Below are positions 29,001-36,439 of a stretch of 64,000 nt of DNA, piece by piece (position 1 is the first letter of the stretch; each line of letters starts with the position of its first letter). The DNA is from Variovorax sp. E3. GTDB taxonomy: Bacteria > Pseudomonadota > Gammaproteobacteria > Burkholderiales > Burkholderiaceae_C. Below the pieces are notes generated by a model. It made no database searches. It worked only from the letters and a program-made list of their open reading frames with translations, and was not told where the DNA came from. Where the stretch lies: NCBI RefSeq assembly GCF_016082275.1, contig NZ_MOWM01000021.1:1-64000 (forward strand). The letters run 5' to 3'. The position numbers were made by a program, and so were the translations under genes.

Positions 29001-31050
29001 TGCCATGAATGCCTTCGGCCGCGCCGATGGCATTCACCTCGTTGGCGACATTGAAGTTGGCCAGTGCGTCCACATTGGCCGCAATGGACTGGTAACGACT
29101 GCCAGGCATCTTCGTGTCGTACGAAGGATTGATGTCGCTGAGGACCGTCATCACCGGGCGCGCGCAATGCTGGTAGCCGCCGCCGCTGGGCTTTGCCGCG
29201 TAGGGAGACACCCAGTCCGGCTTGGAAAGGTTCAGCGGATTCGCGCTGTCCTTGGCCCCGCTGCCATAGTCGTACTGCGTATGCGCGCCAGAGGCTCCGC
29301 CGAAATAACGCATTGTCTCGAACATCATCTCGCCGACCGGGTTGCCCCACATCGCGCACATCGATGGGTCGTTCTTGCCGCTGATGGGCCCATCGGTGAT
29401 CCAGCCGCAATCGTTGTACTGGCTGCCGTTGAAGCCGATCAGGCGCAGGCGGTCGATGTTGGCGACGACGCCGGCGACATTGGTCTGGAACACACCAGTC
29501 TGCGGATTGACTTCGTCCGCAAAGCTGCTCATGTTGCGCCGCAGGATGCCGCCAGCGATGTTTTTCTGATATGAGCCAGAGAGCAGGCCGAAGTACATCT
29601 TGTTGTTTTCACCGAAGTCGTGCAGCAAGCCGGTCGGCTTGTAGATGGCCGTGCCGCCATTGTTCGGGTAGGACTTGCAACTGGCCTCACGCAAGGCCGA
29701 ATCGGTGCTCGAGCAGGCTTCCACGCGGATCTTGTTGGTCGCGATGGCGCTGGCAGGCCGCGTGATCTTCATGGCCAGGCCCCAGTTGTCGTCGCCACTT
29801 CCTTCGACATGGCGAAATTTCACCGTTTTCCAGCCTGCGGCGGTGAAGGTGATGCTCTTGGAGTAGGTTTGCAGATTGTCCTGACTGCGGTTCGAGCCAT
29901 GGCCGCCATACCAGCCCCAGGTGCTGCCGCCATCGATGGTGGCCTCCACGGCGTCGTCTCCATCGATGCCAAAGACATAGGTATCCGCCTTCGGAATGTA
30001 GATCTCACCCGTGATCTCGGTCAGGTAGTTGTCCTGAGTGCAGCCATTGACGCCGTTGAACGGGTTGTTGTTTCCGCCAGTGATGTCGATCGCGCTGATC
30101 GAACCCGTGCCGCACAGGTTGGCAGCGATCCCGTTCGCAGTGAAGAAGCTGATCATTTGCGAGGCGTTCCCAGGCGTCCCCGCATTGTTTGTCTTCTTCC
30201 ACGTCTTGATGCTCAGATTCCGATATCCGCTGCTGGGGATCATCTCGAATGCCGAGCCGCCGCTCGCCGCGCATGCGACCCCGCCCAGACAGACGTCCTG
30301 CCCCGCGGTGCCCTCCTTCGAAACCCAGTCCCAGATCTGGAACTTCGAGTCGTTGAGAACTCGCAGGCGTGGGATCGCGTTGTCGTCGCTTTCGCCCAGT
30401 GTGGTCACGGCAAAGAGATGGCGGGTGCCGCTCACCGGCTGCGCCAGCGGCGCGTAGTCGCTGATGTTGTAGACAGCACCATCGCGGGCCGGGTCATAGG
30501 CCTTGCCCCAGGCATGCGCATCACGAGGTACATAGGCCGCCTGCAGAACGGTGCTGCTGGTACTGTCGGTCACGCGCATTCCGCCATAGAGCACCCGGCG
30601 GATGGCATCCATGCGTGATGTGGCGAGGTAATTCAGGAAGTCGCCGCTCCAGCGCTTTCCGCCCGCACAGATCTTCTTCTTGTCACCCGTGGCAGCCGCG
30701 ACAGGCGAAAACTTGTCGTTGGCGTACTCGTAGCAGGCGTTGTTGTTGAAATAACCGTAGTAGTCGATCTGGTTGGGCTTGTAGCCCACGTCGATCACGC
30801 CGTCGCCGTTCAGGTCGGAGGCGTCGTTGTAGGCCTCGTAGTAGAGCTTGTGGTCGCGCCCCATCACCAGCATGTTCAGCGGCGGATTGCTCTCGCTCAC
30901 AAACAGCGGCGTCTGTGCCAGGGCCGTGTCTCCACCATCCTGCGCGGTCGCCAGGTGTTGGCCGAACAGCAAGGCCGCCGCGGCCGCCAGCAAGCCGACT
31001 GTATGGAAAATACGAAAGGGTGAGCGGGTTGAACCTGCGGAACGAGCCAT
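26060..31050 (-). CDS. pilY1: PilY1 pilus tip adhesin with inserted PA14-like domain (one frameshift)
   Basis: Full length is about 1,663 residues if one base is restored at about 28000-28001 (coding strand ACC-TCTAC should be ACCCTCTAC); this joins GGTIAAGAT to LYRTRFEADGWVGD. The N-terminus has a signal peptide and an EF-hand-like loop DLNGDGVIDVG (about 80-90). Residues about 275-427 look like a PA14 carbohydrate-binding domain (core YIPKADTYVFGIDGDDA). The C-terminal part is the PilY1 beta-propeller, with the calcium loop DNTRDGKADVAYAGDL and a second loop DMNGDGVFNSAD. PilY1 sits at the pilus tip and controls extension, adhesion and surface sensing. GGAGG precedes the ATG at 31050. Confidence 0.92.
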
Positions 31051-31065
31051 CACAGCCCTCCTCGA

Positions 31066-31640
31066 CTATTTGATGAACAGATTGACCGTGGACCGCAGGC
31101 AGAACGCCTGCGGACCGCAGGCTTGCACGGTGGTTTCGGCGGAGGCCTGGGCATTGAGTTCGTAGAACTCCGTGCAGCCGGTGCTTGCGGCTTCGAGCGC
31201 GGACGTGGCACTCGACCCCTTGGGGCAGACGGTGGAGATGTAGCGCGGATACCAGTAGCCATAAGGGATGGCAAACCCGGCCGCCTTGGTATTGACGGTG
31301 AACGAGGTGTTCAGCCCGAACGAGTCGGTGCGCGCGTCCGCGACGTAACAAGGCTTCTTGTCGGTGTCGACAGGGCTGGTCGCACCTTCGGTGCACTTGG
31401 CGAGCGGCAAGCCGTACTGCTGGATGATGCGCTCGCCTTCCCGCAGCGCACCGTCCGCCGTTTCCTGCTGCTTCTGGCTCTCGAGCACATTGCCGGCGAT
31501 GCGCGACTCCAGCGTGATGGTGCGCATGCCGACCACGGCCAACACCAGCACCAGCAGCATCATGATCATGGCGACGAACAGCGCAGCTCCGCGCTGGCGC
31601 AGCGTCGGGACGACGTTGAAATAAGGCGTGGCGCGCTCAT
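31066..31640 (-). CDS. pilX: Minor pilin PilX (one frameshift)
   Basis: The frame begins at an ATG at 31640 that overlaps the pilW stop (ATGA). The first 13 codons (MSAPRLISTSSRR) and the rest (RQRGAALFVAMIMMLLVLVL…) are in different frames. One missing base at about 31599-31600 (coding strand CGCTG-CGCCAG should be CGCTGGCGCCAG) restores a 191-residue PilX. It has the family's Arg-Gly-Ala-Ala-Leu start of the hydrophobic helix, the PilX_N domain (TLESRIAGNVLESQKQQETAD) and four Cys in the C-terminal half. PilX is a minor pilin of the tip complex. Confidence 0.82.
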
Positions 31641-32494
31641 GGCATCAGGTTTCTCAGCGTGAGGGAGCCGCTTGCAAGCTGGTAGAGCTGGCCCTTGCTG
31701 GCATCGCAGCTGGCTTTGGTACCGCCCACGCCTTCCCAGCGGGTGCATACGGAGGAGTCCATGCCCCCGGTGATCTTTTCTGCCGATGCCGCCAGCAGAA
31801 TCGCATAGCGCAAGGATCTGATGACCTCGTCGGCTGCGGGCGTGGTGGCCTTGAATGCTTCGACGCGCCGCTCGGCGAAGGAGTCGCTGCCCTTGCCAAC
31901 CCCGAACTCGAAGTGCACGTCCCGTACCCCGTCGGCCACTTCCTGCTTCGCTTCAGACTGACTGCCACCTCGACAGACCAGCGAGCCGCCGGAAAGGAAG
32001 TATCTTTCGACGAACATGCCAGCGCCCAAAGCCGGCGCGGGCGGCGCTTCATAAGCTCCCAGGCCGACGACACCCGCCGCCGCGCCAGCGCAGTCCTTCT
32101 CGTTGTTGTCACGCGCCTGATAGCGGATGCACAAGGTGCCCGTGTCGACCGCATAGATGGCCTGTCCCACGGCAAACTTGCAGCCGTTCGGATGCGCAGC
32201 CCCATCGGCAGGAAAAGCTTCATCCATCGCCTGGGTCGGATCGCGCCGGTAGCCAGCCTTTGTGAACTCGTCGTCCAGCGTTCCCAGTGCATACCGGCTA
32301 TTGCCGAGGTTCTCGCTCTGACTGGTGCGGAAACTGAAGTTGCGCAGGCCTTCCACGTAGATCGTGGTGGCGATCAGGACGACGACGAGGCCTACGGCCA
32401 TTGCGACCATGAGCTCTACCAGCGAAATGCCCTGCTCGGTTGCCCGAGGGCGACGGATGACGCAGCTGTGCGTCGGTGAACATGTGCGCGGCAT
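31637..32494 (-). CDS. pilW: Minor pilin PilW
   Basis: A 285-residue minor pilin. The prepilin site is EQG followed by ISLVELMVAMAVGLVVVLIATTIYVEGL, and the long C-terminal domain is typical of PilW (RYALGTLDDEFTKAGYRRDP). The ATG at 32494 lies 4 bp after the pilV stop and gives a 22-residue leader. The frame is open further upstream but overlaps pilV. With PilV, PilX and FimT it forms the priming complex under PilY1. Confidence 0.87.
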   Translation of the reverse strand: MPRTCSPTHSCVIRRPRATEQGISLVELMVAMAVGLVVVLIATTIYVEGLRNFSFRTSQSENLGNSRYALGTLDDEFTKAGYRRDPTQAMDEAFPADGAAHPNGCKFAVGQAIYAVDTGTLCIRYQARDNNEKDCAGAAAGVVGLGAYEAPPAPALGAGMFVERYFLSGGSLVCRGGSQSEAKQEVADGVRDVHFEFGVGKGSDSFAERRVEAFKATTPAADEVIRSLRYAILLAASAEKITGGMDSSVCTRWEGVGGTKASCDASKGQLYQLASGSLTLRNLMP

Positions 32495-32498
32495 GGGC

Positions 32499-33031
32499 TC
32501 AGAGCCTCGATCGCAGAGTGAAGGAGCAAAAATCATTGTCGTTTCCATCCATACACTGGCCCTTCTTGACCGGCCACGCCACGGTGACCGAGACCACCCC
32601 GCTGACTGAATCCAGGCCGACGACGAAGTTGCTCGCGACAAAAGCATCTCCCAGTTCGGGCATCAGTTGCTTGGCGCGTGCGCCCCAGCAGCCCAGCCGC
32701 TTGGCGGGAGTTGCAGCCAGCGGCTGGCAATCGTCCCCCGTGACAGCGGCCAATTCGGTCCCCGCCGCTTTCGCATAGCCACCCAGATCCGCCTTGGGCA
32801 CGCCGTTGACTTCCAGAACGGTGAGCGTGTCGCCGCGCATCGTCTCCATCAATTCAGAGGCGACCATGGAAGCATCTGGCGCCGCTCGGTGTCGACGGTG
32901 AATCCGATGGCGCGCACATGCATGCCTGCGGCGCCGAGCAGGCCAATGCTCACCAGCAAGACAGCCATGAGAACCTCGATGAGGCTCATGCCCGCTTGCC
33001 GGGATGACGATGAAGAGCGAGAGGTATTCAT
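32499..33031 (-). CDS. pilV: Minor pilin PilV (one frameshift)
   Basis: Starts at an ATG at 33031; prepilin motif RQAG followed by MSLIEVLMAVLLVSIGLLGAAGM. The frame breaks at about 32873, where coding strand CAGATG-CTTCC should read CAGATGGCTTCC. Restoring one G joins VDTERRQMASMVASELMETMRGD and yields 177 residues ending FCSFTLRSRL. The protein has the PilV/GspI-type length and pattern and four C-terminal Cys. It is 35 bp downstream of fimT. Confidence 0.83.
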
Positions 33032-33066
33032 GGAAGAACGCGCGCCAAAAATGCTGACTCTCAAGA

Positions 33067-33552
33067 TCAAGAGCAGGCTTGCTTGGTTGCCGCACTCTTC
33101 AGCCGCACAAGGCCCGTCCCCGTCACGGTGAGGCATTGCACGCGCGACGCATTGGGTGCGGAAACTGACGCGGTGTAGGAGGTGCCGCCGCCAGAAGCCG
33201 GCTTGGCCTGACCTGTCACATCGAAGATCAAGCCGCCGGAAGAACCGGGTTCAATGCTGACGACATCGGACACCGTCGCCTCACGCAGCACTTTGGCGCC
33301 GTCCTTGGCTTGCCAGGTCTGACCTATCGCGGTAACGGTGCTTTGCGTGCGCTTGTAAACGCTTTCTGCACGGGCGAACTGAAGCAGGGTTTGCAACTCT
33401 TGCGCCGCGGAAGTTACTCGTTGGTTGGCGATCTGGGTCGTGAATGACGGCATCGCCAGCGCAGCCAGAATGGCTACCAAGGCGACGACCACCATCAACT
33501 CGATCAGAGTGAAGCCCTTCTGCGTCTGCTGTAACAAACCCGAATTTTTCAT
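33067..33552 (-). CDS. fimT: FimT/GspH family pseudopilin
   Basis: A 161-residue pseudopilin. Leader MKNSGLLQQTQKG, then FTLIELMVVVALVAILAALAMPSF with Glu5; the GspH/FimT beta domain follows (RVTSAAQELQTLLQFARAESVYKR) and the protein ends KSAATKQACS. First gene of the minor pilin operon. FimT-type proteins also bind DNA in some naturally competent bacteria; a basic C-terminal stretch (RLKSAATK) is compatible with that but not proof. Confidence 0.87.
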   Translation of the reverse strand: MKNSGLLQQTQKGFTLIELMVVVALVAILAALAMPSFTTQIANQRVTSAAQELQTLLQFARAESVYKRTQSTVTAIGQTWQAKDGAKVLREATVSDVVSIEPGSSGGLIFDVTGQAKPASGGGTSYTASVSAPNASRVQCLTVTGTGLVRLKSAATKQACS

Positions 33553-34186
33553 GTGGCGCGAGTAGCTATCGACCTTTGGAGACGAGATCCGAGAGGAATG
33601 TTTCCTATCGTAATCTTTGTCCGATCAATTGTTACCAGCTTAGCTGACCGCTCGCCACCCGAAAGCGACCGTCTGTCTGAAATGTGAGATTTAAGACGCG
33701 CTAGGAAAAAATTGCGGGGGATACCCCCTTCAAATATAACCCCTTAACCCGACTTCACGATTGAGCTTCAAATTTCATGCGTCCCGTAAATCCGAGGTCG
33801 CATTGCCCCAGCTACGCCGGCAACGATCTCATCCGAGCATGAGATTTTCGAAATCCCCTCAATTTTTAGAAAAATGAAGACTGACGAGAAAAGCGATGCG
33901 AAGTTTTTCGCAGATTAATTTGCAATCGCCACCTCGCCCAAGCGTCAACTCACCCAGCCAAATAGCGAACAACTCAATCTCCGAAAAAATTAACCATGCC
34001 TGATAAGGAAAATCGGTTCGCAAGACTCTTCGAATTTCCAATCATCATTGAATTAAAAATTCCTCACCAAGGATCACCGCAAAGCCTAAGATTAGTTGAG
34101 CCGCCCACTCTCCTTGAAGCAAACTCAAGGAAGCTTCACAGAGATGATTTCCCGCTAAGAAGGTGATTTTAAATTAAACAGCCCTA
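33553..34186. other. AT-rich intergenic spacer between pilin genes
   Basis: This 634-bp stretch is visibly poorer in G+C than its surroundings and I support no gene in it. A 60-codon frame at 33859-34041 (-) needs a TTG start, has no ribosome binding site and matches nothing I know. The fimT promoter must lie in its first 150 bp, but I see no clear boxes. One terminator-like hairpin is listed separately. Confidence 0.6.
33708..33728 (-). terminator. Terminator-like hairpin upstream of fimT
   Basis: On the minus strand GGGGG-TAT-CCCCC is followed by GCAATTTTTT. It lies about 460 bp after the stop of the second pilin gene and 155 bp before fimT, so it would insulate the minor pilin operon from pilin transcription. 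Confidence 0.5.
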
Positions 34187-34624
34187 TCAGGCTCGGCAGT
34201 TCGCCGGTCGGTACTTAGCAAGCAACGTCCCACCCGTGCAAGTCCAAGTGACTTCGCCTCCGGCCTGAACAACTGGCTGCAGGATAATGGTGCCGTTGCC
34301 CGCAACCGCTGAATATGTAATCGTGACGCCCCCCCCAGCAACGATAGCCACGCTTATGACATTGGCAGTTGCGGCCGCGCTGACATAACCTGTCGCTGCT
34401 TGGGTCGCGGGTAGATTACCCCCATTTGTTTGGGTCGTTTCCGCAACAGCAGTTTTGGCGGCATCACCCAAGCTCAATCCTTCGGTCACACGGGCACGAA
34501 TTGTGTAATCCTGATATGCCGGCAATGCCACTGCCGCCAAAATTCCAATGATAGCCACGACTATCATTAACTCTATAAGAGTGAAGCCTGCTTGCATTTT
34601 AGAGCTTTGGACGCGGTGTTTCAT
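34187..34624 (-). CDS. Type IV pilin, PilA paralogue
   Basis: A 145-residue pilin. Leader [13 protein letters not shown] is cleaved before [27 protein letters not shown]. It has the same length as the pilin at 34959 with no gaps, near-identical first half (…[26 protein letters not shown]) and identical ending YRPANCRA, but diverges in the middle (residues about 85-115). Its codons and flanks are more AT-rich. The start overlaps the stop of a small upstream frame (34621-34746). It lacks the sigma-54 promoter of its neighbour and is separated from it by a terminator, so it may be expressed differently or be a spare copy. Confidence 0.88.
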   Translation of the reverse strand: MKHRVQSSKMQAGFTLIELMIVVAIIGILAAVALPAYQDYTIRARVTEGLSLGDAAKTAVAETTQTNGGNLPATQAATGYVSAAATANVISVAIVAGGGVTITYSAVAGNGTIILQPVVQAGGEVTWTCTGGTLLAKYRPANCRA

Positions 34625-34746
34625 GAAATTCCTAAATTATTTAAAGCCACCCGAAGGTTGTTCGGCGAAGCAACCAAGAATAGCGCGGGCCTTGACAATA
34701 TTCTTGGCCTGCCTTTCCCGCAAAATGAATTGCAACCGCAACACAT
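34621..34746 (-). CDS. Possible Cys-rich leader peptide coupled to the pilin paralogue
   Basis: A 41-codon frame opens at an ATG at 34746, 8 bases after a strong AGGAGG. It encodes a peptide beginning [14 protein letters not shown] (Cys at 2, 3, 5 and 9) and ends in TGA at 34621-34623, which overlaps the pilin ATG as ATGA. The good ribosome binding site and the exact overlap suggest translational coupling. I know of no family that matches. It could be chance; the frame is short. Confidence 0.4.
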   Translation of the reverse strand: MCCGCNSFCGKGRPRILSRPALFLVASPNNLRVALNNLGIS

Positions 34747-34811
34747 TGAATTTCACCCTCCTGCTTGAAACCGTAGCGACGCAAGAAAGGGGACATCAAA
34801 AGCCGAGCAAC

Positions 34812-34849
34812 AAAAAAGGCCAGCCAACTTCAAAAAATTGACTGGCCTT
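34812..34849 (-). terminator. Rho-independent terminator after pilA
   Basis: On the minus strand AAGGCCAG, an 18-base loop, CTGGCC and then TTTTTT, about 110 bp after the pilA stop. The remaining spacer (34850-34958) is AT-rich and holds nothing else I can name. Confidence 0.8.
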
Positions 34850-34958
34850 CAAAATTTTATTTGCTGTCGCGCCCTACAAAAAAGAGCGCCAACCCTATAA
34901 ACTCAATTTATTATTTTGCGCAGATCGCCAAGATAGGCATTTAAGATCTGCGCAAAAA

Positions 34959-35396
34959 TTAAGCGCGGCAATTTGCAGGACGATACTTTGCAACCTGAGT
35001 ACCACCGGTGCAGGTCCAAGTGATTTCACCGCCAGCTTGCACGGTCGGCGCCAAAATAATCGTGCCACCACCTGCCACGGCGGTATAGGTAACAGTGATT
35101 GCAGCATCTGCACCGATCGCAACGCTCGTGACATTGGTCGTTGCGGCCGGGCTAACGTAGCCAGTGGCTGCTTGCGTAGCTGGCAGAACGCCGCCATTCG
35201 TCTGGGTCGTTTCCGCGACCGCAGTCTTGGCCGCATCAGCGAGGCTCAGACCTTCCGTTACACGAGCGCGAGTCGTGTAGTCCTGATACGCCGGCAGAGC
35301 CACAGCAGCCAAAATACCAATGATCGCCACAACGATCATCAATTCGATAAGGGTAAAGCCGGCCTGTGCGCGGCGGGCGAGAGTACGACGGTTCAT
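34959..35396 (-). CDS. pilA: Major type IV pilin PilA
   Basis: A 145-residue pilin. Leader [13 protein letters not shown], then [27 protein letters not shown] with Glu5; the two C-terminal Cys (TWTCTGG and PANC) form the usual D-region disulfide loop. Pilin subunits are processed by PilD and polymerised by PilB for twitching motility, adhesion or DNA uptake. The start at 35396 has GGAG at 8-9 bases. A sigma-54 promoter lies 63 bp upstream, as for pilA under PilS-PilR control, so I take this copy as the main pilin. Confidence 0.93.
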   Translation of the reverse strand: MNRRTLARRAQAGFTLIELMIVVAIIGILAAVALPAYQDYTTRARVTEGLSLADAAKTAVAETTQTNGGVLPATQAATGYVSPAATTNVTSVAIGADAAITVTYTAVAGGGTIILAPTVQAGGEITWTCTGGTQVAKYRPANCRA

Positions 35397-35458
35397 TGAA
35401 CTAACTCCAGGTTGGTTGGTTGTTACGCCCGGGAACCTGCCCGGAGCGGGAGAACTTC

Positions 35459-35583
35459 CGCAGCATCCATGCCACCCGCGGAACCAACTTTCCACTGACC
35501 GAATGCGTCACCTTTGTCTACGATCGTGTTACATGACGTGACACAACTTGCGTCAAGATGCTACAAGCGTGACAAATATGTCA
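35459..35583 (-). promoter_or_regulatory. Sigma-54 promoter of pilA with upstream TGTC-rich sites
   Basis: On the minus strand GTGGCATG-GATG-CTGCG (35475-35459) matches the -24/-12 consensus, with GG and GC ten bases apart. Further upstream are TGACATATTTGTCA (35583-35570), a perfect 5-bp inverted repeat, and GTGTCAC-GTCAT-GTAACAC (35544-35526). Repeated TGTC blocks upstream of pilA are the type of site used by the activator PilR, although no pilR lies in the window. The expected leader is about 52 bases. Confidence 0.75.
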
Positions 35584-35606
35584 TGCCAACGCGCCGCCGC
35601 CCTGCA

Positions 35607-36410
35607 TCAAAAAGTCAGCACCCCATCCGCCTTCAACCACCGGATATCCCGCTGCGCCACCCCTGCCACCTGGTGCTCCGCTAGCGCCTCGATCTGGCTC
35701 ATGATCTCGTCGGTTTCCGCCGGCTTGGTGTGCGTGATGTAGATCGGAAACTGCTTCCCGGGGTCGATCAGCGCCAGCTCGTCCGCCAGCATCACGGGCG
35801 ACAAATGCAGGCTGCGCTCGGCCAGCGCCTGCTCGCGGTTGCTGAACGCCGTTTCGATCACCAGCATCGCCACATCCAGCGCATTCACCCGGTCCCAGAA
35901 CGGCGCATTGCGCTCCGTGTCCCCGCTGAAAACCCAGTGCGCCCCGCCCGCGGCTCGCCGCACGGCAAAGCCGCAGGCCGGCACCGTATGCACTGCCGGC
36001 AGCACTTCGATCAGCTTTGGCGCGCAGCTGCCCAGCTGCAGCATCTGTCCCACCGCGATGTCGTGAAAGCTCACGAACGGCGCCTCCAGGCTGGGGATGC
36101 TCTCGAAGTCGGGCCAGATGACGTTGTTGAACACATGCGCCCGCAACGCCTCGATGGTGGCGCGCAGCGCATGCACGCGCAGCGGCCTGGAGCGGCGGCT
36201 GCCGACGGCATCAAGCATCAAGGGGAGGGCGGCGATATGGTCGAGGTGGCAGTGCGTCAGCACCACGTCGTCGATGCCCGTCATTTCGTCGAGCGTGAGG
36301 TCGCCGACCCCGGTGCCCGCATCCACGAGCAGGTCCGTGTCGACCAGAAACGAGGTGGTGCGGCAGTCTTTGGCGATGGCGCCTGAGCAGCCCAGCACAC
36401 GAACCTGCAT
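35607..36410 (-). CDS. Metallo-beta-lactamase fold protein, class II cyclic-nucleotide phosphodiesterase-like
   Basis: A 267-residue MBL-fold hydrolase. It starts MQVRVLGCSGAIAKDCRTTSFLVD and has the metal motif THCHLDHIAALPLML at about residues 53-67. That stretch resembles the class II cAMP phosphodiesterase signature (HxHLDH followed by small hydrophobics). Later metal ligands are in HTVPACGF, SGDTERN and ITHTKP. It follows an adenylate cyclase gene by 29 bp on the same strand, which supports cAMP or another cyclic nucleotide as substrate. An RNase Z-like or other MBL role cannot be excluded. Confidence 0.8.
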   Translation of the reverse strand: MQVRVLGCSGAIAKDCRTTSFLVDTDLLVDAGTGVGDLTLDEMTGIDDVVLTHCHLDHIAALPLMLDAVGSRRSRPLRVHALRATIEALRAHVFNNVIWPDFESIPSLEAPFVSFHDIAVGQMLQLGSCAPKLIEVLPAVHTVPACGFAVRRAAGGAHWVFSGDTERNAPFWDRVNALDVAMLVIETAFSNREQALAERSLHLSPVMLADELALIDPGKQFPIYITHTKPAETDEIMSQIEALAEHQVAGVAQRDIRWLKADGVLTF

Positions 36411-36439
36411 TGTGAGAGACCCCTTGTATGTGTCTGTCG

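Noticed and set aside
33859-34041. 60-codon minus-strand frame in the AT-rich spacer
   Set aside because: Needs a TTG start, has no ribosome binding site and resembles nothing; AT-rich non-coding DNA explains it.
34750-34835. Sigma-54-like GG…GC element before the second pilin
   Set aside because: The GG and GC are 11 bases apart instead of 10, and the run overlaps the pilA terminator.
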